The position numbers and the translations under genes are program-made. Positions 1 through 9,507 of a stretch of 64,000 nucleotides of DNA are shown here, piece after piece (the stretch's first letter is position 1; each line of letters starts with the position of its first letter). Source of the DNA: Prunus persica (taxonomy: Eukaryota; Streptophyta; Magnoliopsida; Rosales; Rosaceae); NCBI RefSeq assembly GCF_000346465.2, contig NC_034016.1, forward strand, positions 7,086,672-7,150,671, given 5' to 3'. The notes beneath the pieces were generated by a model that was not told where the DNA came from, made no database searches, and saw only the letters and a list, made by a program, of their open reading frames with translations.

Positions 1-193
1 ATTTTTTTAGATTTGGCTCTTATTCTTATACTTCGAACCCTGAAACCTAAAATTTTCAGATTTCGCGCGACATAACATTTCGCTCTCTCACTTCTGCTCT
101 AATTAAAAGTTGCACTCTCCAGGCTCCGTCGAATCTGTGAGCTCGTCCAACCTGTAAGTACAAACCCTATCTTCCCCTTGTAAATTCATTGAA

Positions 194-613
194 TGATATT
201 AGGTTGTTTTGTTAAAGGAAATGTGTATGCTTTGCGATCTGTTAATAATGTGCTTATAGGTATGGGTTCATGGATTTTCTGTTTAATGGGTTCATGACAA
301 GATCAAATAAAGGTGTACTTTTGCTGGAAATCAACACAAAAAGACACAGATCACCAACTTCCAAATGATTTCCAGCAAAAGTACACCTTTATTTGATCTT
401 GTCATTTTCTGCCATGGAGAAAATGATGGGGAGCAAATAGTACCTACGAAGGAAGAAACTGATAATGAAGATGGGGATTCGAGTGATGATTCTAGTAACG
501 ATTCGAGTGATATTAGGTTGTTTTGTTAAAGGGTTTTATGTGTATGCTTTGCGATCTGTTAATAATGTGCTTATAGGTATGGGTTCATGGATTTTCTGTT
601 TAATGGGTTCATG
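194..613 (+). repeat. Direct duplication of about 103 bp (194-296 and 508-613)
   Basis: Both copies begin TGATATTAGGTTGTTTTG and end GGGTTCATG. They differ by one small indel near the middle (AAAGGAAATG versus AAAGGGTTTTATG). The 211 bp between the copies hold a 39-bp perfect inverted repeat and an acidic reading frame, so the segment between them looks inserted or copied in. Confidence 0.85.
295..404 (+). repeat. Perfect 39-bp inverted repeat with 32-nt loop
   Basis: The arm at 295-333 (TGACAAGATC... to GGAAATCA) is the exact reverse complement of the arm at 366-404. If transcribed it would fold into a 39-bp hairpin without mismatch. The left arm begins exactly where the first copy of the 103-bp duplication ends. 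Confidence 0.9.
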
Positions 614-815
614 GATTACATTATCTGTTATGTTGAATTGGGAATGGATTTAATTTTGTCGTATCTTTTAATCACCCTATGTTATGTTGAATTGGGAATG
701 GATTTATTGTTTTCATGCTTGGTTTCATGTATATGTTGGTTTCTTGCTTGGTTTCATATATATGTTGTGTTCTTAATGGGTTTTGTGTTCTTGAAAATAA
801 ACTGAGACACGACGA

Positions 816-1010
816 ATTTTAAGGCATACGACGACGATTACACGACGGTGTTTTTAAACTATCGTCGTTGTATTACTTATACACGACGGTTTTTTCATAA
901 ACCGTCGTTTGTATTACTTATAATAGACGACGTCTGTTGAAAATCCGTCGTCTATATATGCCAAATACGTCTGTTTTTGTTTAAAACCCGTCGTCTCTGT
1001 TGTGTATTAC
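816..1010 (+). repeat. CACTA 1 5'-side CGTCG/CGACG repeats
   Basis: Short CGACG and CGTCG motifs occur in alternating orientation, forming local palindromes such as ACGACGGTTTTTTCATAAACCGTCGT. In this superfamily such motifs are binding sites for the element's DNA-binding protein. The same block occurs inverted upstream of the CACTA 3 transposase, where it is cut at 52864. Confidence 0.7.
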
Positions 1011-1090
1011 TTGCGATTAGATCATTGTATAATCTGCTATAGTGATGGTCATTGCCTGTATTTTCACTTTATTATAGATAATAGGTTATA

Positions 1091-3523
1091 GTGTCGGAGA
1101 TGGATAAGTCATGGATGCACTCGGATAGAAGATCGAAGGCATATGAATTTGGGGTGGAAGCATTTTTGAACTTTGCTGTAGAAAATCTTCTAACTACAAC
1201 ACATATCCGTTGTCCATGTGTTAAATGTGTTAATTTGAAGTTGTTTGGGGTTGGAATTATAAGGGATCACTTATACTTTAATGGAATTGACCAAAGCTAT
1301 AAGAATTGGACATTTCACGGAGAACCTTGGGAAGCAACTACTAATGCTAGTAGAAATGTTGAAGAAGATGATGGCCATAGTAGGTACAGTTTTGTGTCTG
1401 AAGAAATTGATATGGATGATAATGATTTTGGTGATTTTGGTTCGGATCCGTATGAGTTTGCCAATGTGATTGGGGATGGAGATCAACCAGTGTACCCTGG
1501 TTGTAGAAAGTACACGAAGTTATCGGCATTAGTGAAGTTGTATAATTTGAAGGCAAAACATGGGATGAGTGATGTCTGTTTTACAGAATTATTGATACTT
1601 CAAGGCGATTTGCTTCCAGAAGGAAATACAATACCAACCTCCATGTATGAGGCTAAAAAGACTTTGTGTGCATTGGGGCTGAGTTATGAGAAAATGCACG
1701 CATGCCCCAATGATTGCATCTTGTATAGGAAGGAGTATGAGGATTCAACTAATTGTCCTACTTGTGGTATCTCAAGGTGGAAGGAAGGCAAAGATGCAAT
1801 CTTGAAAGAGGGTGTGCCAGCGAAGGTGGTGTGGTATTTTTCCCCAATTCCAAGGTTTAAAAGGATGTTTCAATCACATGAGACAGCTAAGAGTTTGACT
1901 TGGTGGCATGTTGCTAGAAAATCAATTGACGGTCAGATGTCTCATCCGGCGGATTCCCCGTCTTGGAAACTTCTTGATGATAAATGGCCTGAGTTTGGTA
2001 ATGAGCCGAGAAACTTGAGATTGGCTCTTTCATCTGATGGATTCAATCCCCACAGTTCTCTAAGTAGCAGATATAGTTGTTGGCCGGTTATCTTAGTTAC
2101 ATATAATCTCCCTCCATGGCTGTGCATGAAACGAAAGTTCATGATGTTAACCTTATTGATTTCCAGTCCTAAACAACCCGGAAATGATATAGACGTCTAC
2201 TTGGAGCCTTTGATTGATGATTTAAAATCCTTGTGGGTTGGGATTAGAGGAGTGTATGATGCACATAATGGAGAATACTTTACACTCAGAGCTGCATTAA
2301 TGTGGACAATTAATGATTTCCCCGCCTATGGAAACTTATCTGGTTGTGTTGTTAAAGGATATAAAGCTTGTCCAATATGCGGCGATGATACACCTAGTCA
2401 CAGGTTGAAAAATGGCCACAAAATTTGTTACATTGGGCATAGAAAATGGTTACCAATCAATCATCCATATAGGAGGCAACGTGCAGCTTTTAATGGGAAA
2501 CCTGAATATGGCATACCTCCAGAGCCATTAACCGGAGAAGAAGTGCTGCATATGGTTGAAAATGGTGACAGAGTTTGTTGGAAGAAGAAATCAATATTCT
2601 TTGATCTCGAGTATTGGAAATACCTTCCTGTAAGGCATGCCCTAGATGTTATGCACATTGAGAAGAATGTTTGCGATAGTATCATTGGTACATTGCTGGA
2701 GATCCCTGGAAAAAATAAAGATGGGATTGCTGCTCGATTAGATTTATTGAACATGGGGGTCAAAACTGATTTGCAACCCGAGTATGGAGAAAGACGTACT
2801 CGTTTGCCTCCTGGGCCTTGGAATTTGTCAAGAGCAGAGAAGAGAGAGGTTTGCAATTCTTTCTATGGTATGAAGGTCCCTGAAGGTTATTCTTCAAATA
2901 TTAAAAATCTTGTATCTTTACAAGATTCAAGACTTCTTGGCCTTAAATCACATGATTGTCATACCTTAATGCAACAATTGCTCCCTGTGGCAATTCGTTC
3001 TGTTTTGGAGAAGCCTGCAAGGTATGCAATAACTCGTTTGTGCTTCTTCTTCAATGCTATATGTGCAAAGACTGTTGATGTTTCCAAGCTAGATAAGTTG
3101 GAAGAAGATGTAGTAGTTACTCTGTGTTTGCTTGAGAAGTACTTTCCCCCTTCATTCTTTGATATCATGGTTCATCTAGTAGTACATCTTGTCAGAGAAG
3201 TTCGTCTATGTGGGCCAGTATATTTTAGGTGGATGTATCCGTTTGAAAGATATATGAAAGTGCTGAAGGGGTATGTTCAGAATCGTACTCGTCCCGAAGG
3301 TTGCATTGCTGAGCGGTATATAGCTGAAGAAGCGGTAGAGTGTTGTACTCAGCATTTATCTGATGCTAGTACAGTTGGAGTGCCTTCAAGCCAAAAGATG
3401 GGACTTTCAAAGCCATTATCAGGTTGCACAGTGAGCGTAGTTGATCAGGACCTGTTGAATCAAGCACATCTATATGTCTTGGAGAATACGGAGGAAGTCC
3501 TACCTTATATCGAGTACGTATGA
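1091..3523 (+). CDS. TNP2-type CACTA transposase, exon 1 (810-codon ORF)
   Basis: Transposase of the CACTA element; family knowledge says it cuts and joins the element ends in the nucleus. The 810-residue frame starts at ATG 1091. Residues 5-80 resemble the transposase-associated N-terminal domain, with a CPCVKC zinc-like pair. About 250-560 is the tnp2 core, with DIDVYLEPLIDDL near 365, ACPICGDD near 426 and RHALDVMHIEKNV near 514. About 610-740 is the DUF4218 region (LVREVRLCGP, YMKVLKGYVQNR). By comparison with the 47710-52864 copy, the true exon probably ends at 3513 (GA|GTACGT donor), with exon 2 at 3615-3720 and exon 3 at 3805-4449. Relative to that copy it has one extra tryptophan (TWWHVA against TWHAA). 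Splicing into exon 2 meets an in-frame TAA at once, so this copy is probably dead. Confidence 0.85.
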   Translation: MSEMDKSWMHSDRRSKAYEFGVEAFLNFAVENLLTTTHIRCPCVKCVNLKLFGVGIIRDHLYFNGIDQSYKNWTFHGEPWEATTNASRNVEEDDGHSRYSFVSEEIDMDDNDFGDFGSDPYEFANVIGDGDQPVYPGCRKYTKLSALVKLYNLKAKHGMSDVCFTELLILQGDLLPEGNTIPTSMYEAKKTLCALGLSYEKMHACPNDCILYRKEYEDSTNCPTCGISRWKEGKDAILKEGVPAKVVWYFSPIPRFKRMFQSHETAKSLTWWHVARKSIDGQMSHPADSPSWKLLDDKWPEFGNEPRNLRLALSSDGFNPHSSLSSRYSCWPVILVTYNLPPWLCMKRKFMMLTLLISSPKQPGNDIDVYLEPLIDDLKSLWVGIRGVYDAHNGEYFTLRAALMWTINDFPAYGNLSGCVVKGYKACPICGDDTPSHRLKNGHKICYIGHRKWLPINHPYRRQRAAFNGKPEYGIPPEPLTGEEVLHMVENGDRVCWKKKSIFFDLEYWKYLPVRHALDVMHIEKNVCDSIIGTLLEIPGKNKDGIAARLDLLNMGVKTDLQPEYGERRTRLPPGPWNLSRAEKREVCNSFYGMKVPEGYSSNIKNLVSLQDSRLLGLKSHDCHTLMQQLLPVAIRSVLEKPARYAITRLCFFFNAICAKTVDVSKLDKLEEDVVVTLCLLEKYFPPSFFDIMVHLVVHLVREVRLCGPVYFRWMYPFERYMKVLKGYVQNRTRPEGCIAERYIAEEAVECCTQHLSDASTVGVPSSQKMGLSKPLSGCTVSVVDQDLLNQAHLYVLENTEEVLPYIEYV

Positions 3524-3614
3524 GCTTTATTCTTTAAGTTTCCATTTTAAATTATTTCTTATGTTTATCTTCTATATTTAGGACCGTAATGCTTGAATTT
3601 TTCGTGTCATGTAG

Positions 3615-4449
3615 GTAACATATGATTCACATCAAGACTGCTTATCCAAAATTTAGAAAGAGAACAAAGTGGCTGCAGGATAAGCACAATAGCACTTTCA
3701 TTCAATGGCTACGCTTCAAGGTATATATTGTTGAATAAATATTTCTCTTTTAATTTTCTTCTTATTTATATGTTAGATTGAATTAAGATATGATTAATTT
3801 GCAGGTTCAAAGTGAACTTGAGGAAGACAATCATGGCGTATCAGAAAATTTAAGGTGGCTAGCAGCTGGTCCAAACATGTCAGTGCCATTATATAGGAGC
3901 TATCTTATTAAAGGTATTAAATTCAATATCAAGGCACAAGATGATGTGCGGACAACTCAAAATAGTGGAGTTTATTTACTTGCACATACCATGCAAGTTG
4001 CTAGTGCCAAGGATAAAAACCCAATTCTCTCAAATATGGGTTTCTATGGTGTCATTCAAGAAATTTGGGACCTTGACTACCAAAAGTTTACAATCCCAGT
4101 CTTTAGGTGTGATTGGATAGATAGTTCTGGTCTTGTAGTCGACGAACTTGGATTTACCCTTGTAGATTTGAGTAAAATTGGACATAGGAATGACCAATTT
4201 GTTTTGGCTTCTCAAGTCAAACAAATATTTTTTGTTGACGACCCGATGCATCGTGGTTGGTCGGTAGTGTTATCAATGCCTAATAGAGAATATAATGATG
4301 TTATTGGTGATGAAGTATTAGGTGATGTGATAATTGAGTGTGAGCCATTTACTAGAGGGATGCCAAATGTTGACACATTTGATGAACTGGTAGGTGAGTT
4401 AGGCGGTCAAAATATTCGAGATGGGTGTGAAGATATATGGATTGAATGA
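3615..4449 (+). pseudogene. CACTA 1 transposase exons 2-3 (DUF4216 part), with stop codon
   Basis: Exon 2 (3615-3720) follows the acceptor CATGTAG and encodes a basic stretch containing KFRKRTKWLQDKHNSTF. Exon 3 (3805-4449) follows TTTGCAG and encodes the DUF4216 region, with motifs such as YGVIQEIWDLDYQKFTIPVF and DEPLGFTLVDLS-like sequence. Exon lengths of 106 and 645 bp equal those of CACTA 3. In CACTA 3 the first full codon of exon 2 is CAA; here it is TAA, ending translation before DUF4216. The 219-codon frame from ATG 3790 could still be read alone, but nothing suggests that it is. Confidence 0.75.
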
Positions 4450-4519
4450 TGCTTATGTAATTGGCAGTGTATGACATTAATTTTGTAATATATTGTAATG
4501 TGATTTCTTCACTTTCTAC

Positions 4520-5564
4520 GTTCAAATAAAACACGACGTTATTGTGAACCAGTTATTCAGCATATTTACCGACGTCTTAAAGCAACGTAACAATGAAGAA
4601 CCACGACGCAATTGTGAAGCAATTATTCAGGATATCACGTCGGGGAAGGATTAAGAACCGCCATGTAATTCAAAATAACACGACTCCAATCCCATAATAC
4701 CGACGTCTAAAAAACGAGATATATAATCTGAACGTTAAAAAATACGACGTCATCATACATTTTCCACGTCGCAAGTTCTTTTATAAACGAAGAGGAACGA
4801 AATGAATTCCGACGGAAATTCATTATAACCGCCGTCTAATAACAATTAAACGACGTTATTTGTAATACGGCTCTCATCATAATCAACGCCGTCTATATGT
4901 TCTGTAATACGGCTCTCATTTATTTGGAACCGACGTTGTTTAGAAGTTCAACGTCGTCTATATTATTAAGTGCGTCGTGAGTAATGATGATAGATATAAA
5001 TACAACGTCGACTATATAAATGCCACCGACGTTGTTTCGCATTTCAACGTCAACTGTATAAATACATACGTCGTAAATAATGACACTGACAACTATTTCC
5101 ACGTCATCTTTTTTAGAAAAATCGAAGTGGAAAATTTATTTCACGACGGTTGTTTGTAAATAAGAGACGTAGTATATTTCAATAACGTCGTCTTCTCATG
5201 TATTTAAAGACGTCAAATTTTTTATTGTCATGAAAATGATATTTAACGGCGTCGTTTTTTTATTTCCGTCGTTGTATGTCTATCTTGCGGCCTTGTTCTC
5301 TTAATATGTGTCATATTTTTCCTTTTTAACGACGGTTTTTTTAGAGAGTTGGTCGTCTATTCTCATCTTCGACTGCTTTTTTAGATCTTTTTGCAGTACA
5401 AAGACGTCGTTTTGTATTTGTTGATGACGTTGTATATTTTAACAACGACGGTGATTTAGCGTCGTGGTATATGAGGGAAAAGATGACGGTAGATTCCACG
5501 ACCATTGAAAAATCGAATACACGACGGTGATTTACCGTCGTCTTTTTGCTTTTTTGTAGTAGTG
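4520..5564 (+). repeat. CACTA 1 3' subterminal repeat array and terminal inverted repeat
   Basis: About 1 kb without genes, dense in CGACG, CGTCG and GACGTC motifs spaced 10-40 bp apart in both orientations. The last 24 bases (5541-5564) are the terminal inverted repeat. Directly inside it, ACGACGGTGATTTACCGTCGT forms a perfect short palindrome next to the terminus. Small frames here (such as 5341-5706 minus) are chance products of the repeats. Confidence 0.8.
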
Positions 5565-5792
5565 TTATGATTATTGCTATAGAAAGACAACAGTTGTACA
5601 GACGTTCAGAAGGAGGATAGGTTGAGCTTTTGATTAGCGAGTAAAACTGAAAGCAAAACAAAGATATCAAGCTGTTGAAAGATGTAAAGCTCATTCTTGA
5701 AGGCAACAGTTATACTTCAGGTATTTGATACGGTACGGTATTGACTGGTACTAAATACCTAGTACCGCTACCATACCATACTCCATTGGTAC
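5565..5792. other. Host or older-element sequence between CACTA 1 and gypsy 1
   Basis: No gene. At 5720-5792 the sequence is rich in GGTAC/GTACC motifs and mirrors, in inverted orientation, the bases just right of the gypsy element (16915-16985). Gypsy 1 therefore seems to have landed inside a small palindromic element. 5788-5792 (GGTAC) is the left target-site duplication. Confidence 0.5.
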
Positions 5793-6494
5793 TATGGGAG
5801 CATGTATTTTTGTCTCTAATCAAGGCACGCCACGTGGAAAAGAAGATTATCTCTTAAATTAATTAATTAAACCAGTTTATCTGGCTAATTAATTAATTAG
5901 GATAAATATATTAATTAATATGATATTGTCTTTATTTAAAGAGATAATATCATTAATTAAGATATTATCTTAATAAAGAGAAGATAATATCATTTAATTC
6001 AGATATTATCTTTTTAAGAGATAATATCATTTAATTCAGATATTATCTTCTTAAGAGATAATATATATTTAATTCAGATATTATCAGGCCCAACTCGATT
6101 CCTACGAAACCCTAGCCCCGAGGCTCCTATAAATAGACAACCTCATTCATCATTCAAGGTATATCTAAACCTACTCTTTATACCCGAGAAAAATACCCGA
6201 AGCTCTCTCTCCCTCTTCACTCTCCATATTTTCTCCCCACGGCTCCGGCCACCACACACGGCTCCAGCCACCCGGTTTACACCCTACATAAAACTCCGTA
6301 CCCTTTGCTTAGCTATTGTTTTCCTACAAACACTCGAACTAACTTAGGCATCGGAGGGCCTTTGGCCAACACCCCCCGGGTGTGGTCTATTTACTCCAGT
6401 CTTTTTTACAGGAATCGAGGAAGAGAGAGAAGGAAGATCGAAGGTTGAAGGATCTAGAAGCGAATATTCTCTCGTGAGATTATTTGCACAAACA
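5793..6494 (+). repeat. Gypsy 1 5' LTR
   Basis: Begins TATGGGAGCATG (the terminal TG has mutated to TA; the 3' LTR has TGTGAGAG) and ends TTTGCACAAACA. A TATA box (TATAAATA) lies at 6128-6135, about 70 bases after the end of an AT-rich palindrome array. The first internal bases after the LTR (TTTGGTGCTTTCATTGAGAG) sit where the primer-binding site should be; I do not assign the tRNA. Confidence 0.92.
5845..6088 (+). repeat. AT-rich palindromic repeat array in LTR U3
   Basis: Repeats of roughly 36 bp built from GATATTATCTT and its complement AAGATAATATC separated by TTTAATTCA. They are preceded by the palindrome AATTAATTAATT on both sides of a short CCAGTTTATCTGG stem. The block stands directly upstream of the TATA box and is repeated in the 3' LTR at about 16265-16508. 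Confidence 0.75.
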
Positions 6495-6590
6495 TTTGGT
6501 GCTTTCATTGAGAGCACGAGTTATACTCAACGCGTGCTCAAGGAATCCGTTCCTCATATTTTCCGATCCACCGAAGCCTTCCAAACAGCC

Positions 6591-8535
6591 ATGGTTGGAA
6601 GCAAGCGCACGAGGAGCAAAACTGCCGCTATGGCTCAATCCGTGACGGCCCAAAGCTACTCCTCCCACGATCCCACGATCGACATGGCGGCTCCACTACC
6701 TCTCGCCGCCATGAACCCTCAGCAGCCACCCCGTGTGACTGGAACCACCGCACTGGCCTCCGCTGCCGTCGTACCATCTCAAGACCCCATGACCGGACCT
6801 AGCCACCTTCATAGCACCACCGTTGAGCATGGTGGAACCTCACATCTAGTTGGGCTCACTACCACCGCCGACTTTGGCCCAATCTTAGAGCAACTTCAAC
6901 CATTCCCTCCATTGCCTCCACGCTCGATGCATGCTCCCACGCACACATCCAACGAAAACCTAGCTCGTGTGCAATTGGGCTCCACACATTTCTCTCCTCC
7001 CGATCCACGAAGTCAAGTAGACCTTAATCTGAGAGTTGACGAGCTAACTTAGAGAATGGACAACCAAAACAATTTGATGAGGCAATTCCTCAATCAAATA
7101 AACTTGGCTCAAAACCTTGGCCTTGGAAAACAGGGCAAAGAGTGAAGGATAAACGAACGCACCGATAGGCAGTTCGACGGGAACCAAGCAGGTCGAGCAG
7201 GAGTAAGCAGACAAGGAAATGCGCAACAACGAGATTAGCTCGCGGACATGTCGCAAGCATCCGCAAGCCACACTCAGAGCAGACGAAGTTTCCCATCCAG
7301 ATTGAATTTAAGGACCAACGTGCGCGATAGGCTGGGCCCAAGACCTGACATCCACGCTCGCCTGGGCCAGCATGAAGACGTTCATGAAAGGCTAGCCTCC
7401 CAAGGAGGTCAACTTGACAGCCATCGAGACGAGGATCGAGAAGAAAGGTGCTCCGCTGCCCGCTCACAGAGAAATATTGACGAAAGGATAGGGCCCTAGG
7501 GAGGTCAACCCGACAATCATCACAATAAGGACCGTGAAGAAAGGCGCTCCGCTACTCGCTCTCTAAGAACCACTTCTCGTCGCCAAACTATTGGAAATCC
7601 CTCGCAAGCGCAGTCCACCAACACGCCTCCTTGACAGCGCAACCGAGAAGGTCGACCCTCGCAAACCAATGAGGAAGTCAATCAGCGTCGTCTAAATCGC
7701 GAAGGTCATCAACGTGACCAACTAGCCATGCGTGCAGAAGATGTTGAAAAGCTTGTGAATAACCGACTTCGAGACTTAAAGATTGGCGGAAATTTCGAAG
7801 ATGCACTACGCATTGAGGTAGACCAAGCAAACTCCTCACCTTTCACCGCCAAAATCGAGCAGGCTGCTCCCCCGAAAAGATTCTCAACGCCCTCTTTCAC
7901 ATGCTTCAAAGGCGATTCCGACCCCGAAAGTCATCTGAAGCATTTCAAGAGCCTTATGATCCTCTACAAGGCCGAAGACGCGCTAATGTGCAAGGTGTTT
8001 GCAGTGACTTTGCGAGGAGCAGCTCAAGATTGGTTCCATACCCTGCCATCCGGGTCGATCAACAGCTTCAAGGAGCTTACTTACGTCTTCACTAAAGAAT
8101 ACACTTCTTATCGGACGATCAAGAAGAACCCTGACCATCTGTTCAACCTGCGCAAGAAGCCCGAGGAATCCTTTCGAGATTACATCAAGAGGTTCAAAGC
8201 AGAAAAGGCCAACATCGTAGGATGCGATGACCAAATCGCATCCTCTACATTCAAGAAAGGTCTTCCAGCAGAACATGACTTATACCGCGAGCTGACTTCA
8301 CTCCCAGCCAGACTCTGGCAGAGGTCTTTGCGACCGCAGAACGCTACGCACTCTGGGATGACGATCGAATCACCGCGAAGAAGTCCACTGAGCAGGAAGA
8401 TCGACAGCTAACCGGGTAGAACAAAGAGACGACAGGCTTGGCAGCAGGGACAAAGACAAAGGCAGGTCACGCCCACAAAGAGAGGCCACGACAAAAGAGA
8501 ACTACACCAAGTTCTCTATCCCCATACATCAAATT
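6591..8535 (+). pseudogene. Gypsy 1 gag (broken)
   Basis: Structural polyprotein forming the retrotransposon particle. The first plausible ATG is at 6591 (MVGSKRTRSKTAAM). A proline/threonine-rich N-terminal part runs to 7052, where the frame meets a stop. The same frame resumes at 7248-7499 and 7728-8411, with further stops between. The gag core (Retrotrans_gag) is at about 7880-8300, seen as CFKGDSDPESHLKHF, GAAQDWFHTLPSGSI and ESFRDYIKRFKAEK. A frameshift near 8310 moves the continuation (ATAERYALWDD) into another frame. C-to-T-like stop changes are frequent, as expected of an old methylated element. Confidence 0.85.
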
Positions 8536-9507
8536 TTGGCCCAAATGAAGAACAAACCTTGGATAAAAAAACCGCCACCCTTGAAAGGAGATCCAGACAA
8601 GAGGGATACCAGAAAATATTGTGCCTTCCATGCGACACATGGGCACAATACGAATAATTGCTTTGCTTGGAAAGCGCATCTCGAAGAACTCGTGAGAGAA
8701 GGTCATTGCACGGAGAAGCAGGCCATCCAGCAGATAGAAGACCGCGATACCGCCAAGGAGCCACCCCAGAAGGTCATAAGGATTAACACAATCCTAGCCG
8801 ACTCCGAGGAGTCCGGACTGACCAACAAAGAAAAGAAAAGGAAGATCAAACAGGCTACAATGATCTCCCAAGTCTCAACTAGCTTCTCACTGGCAGAAGA
8901 CGATCCCGTGATCGGCTTTCAAAAGAAAGACTTAATCGGCCTTGATCTACCACACAACGACGCCCTTGTCATCAGCATTCAAATCACTCAAGCCATGGTC
9001 GACCGAGTCCATGCAGATGAGGGCAGTGCAGCCAACATCCTACAATTGGCAGTTGTCCAACAGATGGGCTTAGAGGCAAAGATCAATAAATCAGCCAAGT
9101 CGTTGACTGGTTTTAATGGCGCAACGACGGTTACCGTGGGCACGATAGATCTCGACGTCTACTCTCCACCTGTAATCAGCTTGCAAACGTTCATGGTCAT
9201 TGATGAAGTCTCACCCTACAATGGCATTCTAGGCAGACCATGGATCGGCCAGATCAACGCCATCACCTCTGCCACACATCAGAAGATTCGCTACCCAATC
9301 CCTCGGGGCGGTATCAGCCAAATCAACAGCGATCAGGCAATGGCAAGAAAATGCTCAGCTCATGGGCTGAAGAAAGGCAAGCAAACACAGTTCCTCCCTG
9401 TGAATCAGGCAAATCTAAAGGGAGTAGAACAAGCAGAGAAGAAAGCAGATCCCATTCCTGACGGCCGAGCAGACCAGAAAGGAAAGGGAATAGCTACTCC
9501 CCAATAG
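8536..9507 (+). pseudogene. Gypsy 1 gag C-terminus and aspartic protease region
   Basis: One open frame of 323 codons. The first third has a Cys/His cluster (YCAFHATHGHNTNNCFAW) replacing the usual gag zinc knuckle. Around 9000-9230 is the protease-like domain: the catalytic Asp motif reads HADEGSAANIL where active enzymes have DTGSS/A, and YNGILGRPWI is the typical later motif. Either this is the variant used by this lineage or the site has decayed; the related fragment at 37022 also reads DEGSAANIL, which favours a lineage variant. The next stop at 9507 lies in frame with the RT that follows. Confidence 0.8.

Larger units (their letters stand above)
1..815 (+). other. CACTA 1 leader region, no intact gene
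   Basis: This stretch has no convincing long ORF. The first 160 bases look like a transcribed leader: a CT-rich stretch (about 80-105) is followed by a plausible splice donor, CCTGTAAGT, at about 149-157. That would suit a non-coding first exon of the transposase gene, but this is inference. The rest is a rearranged region with a direct duplication (194-296 and 508-613) and a perfect inverted repeat (295-404), described separately. Confidence 0.4.
1..5564 (+). mobile_element. CACTA (En/Spm-type) DNA transposon 1, left end outside window
   Basis: A class II element of the CMC/CACTA superfamily. The right terminal inverted repeat ends at 5564 and reads, on the minus strand, CACTACTACAAAAAAGCAAA, the classical CACTA end. 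Just inside are many short CGACG/CGTCG motifs, the subterminal repeats typical of this superfamily. The interior codes for a TNP2-type transposase (1091-3523 and 3615-4449). Similar CGTCG motifs lie at 816-1010, upstream of the transposase. No CACTA terminus is visible in 1-1090, so the left end probably lies before the window. A near-identical copy sits at 47710-52864 on the other strand, and a decayed relative at about 40345-45470. The bases after 5564 (TTA) would be the 3-bp target duplication, which cannot be verified here. Confidence 0.88.

Noticed and set aside
2461..2856. 131-codon minus-strand frame in CACTA 1 (also 50918-51313 in CACTA 3)
   Set aside because: Antisense shadow of the transposase DNA; conserved only because the transposase is.
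5341..5706. 121-codon minus-strand frame, with a relative at 47679-47933
   Set aside because: Runs through subterminal repeats and across the transposon end into unrelated DNA, so it cannot be a real gene.
5565..5710. Possible host exon (LLISELKLKAKQRYQAVE-like reading)
   Set aside because: Very short, several stops around it and no splice context; could be chance.
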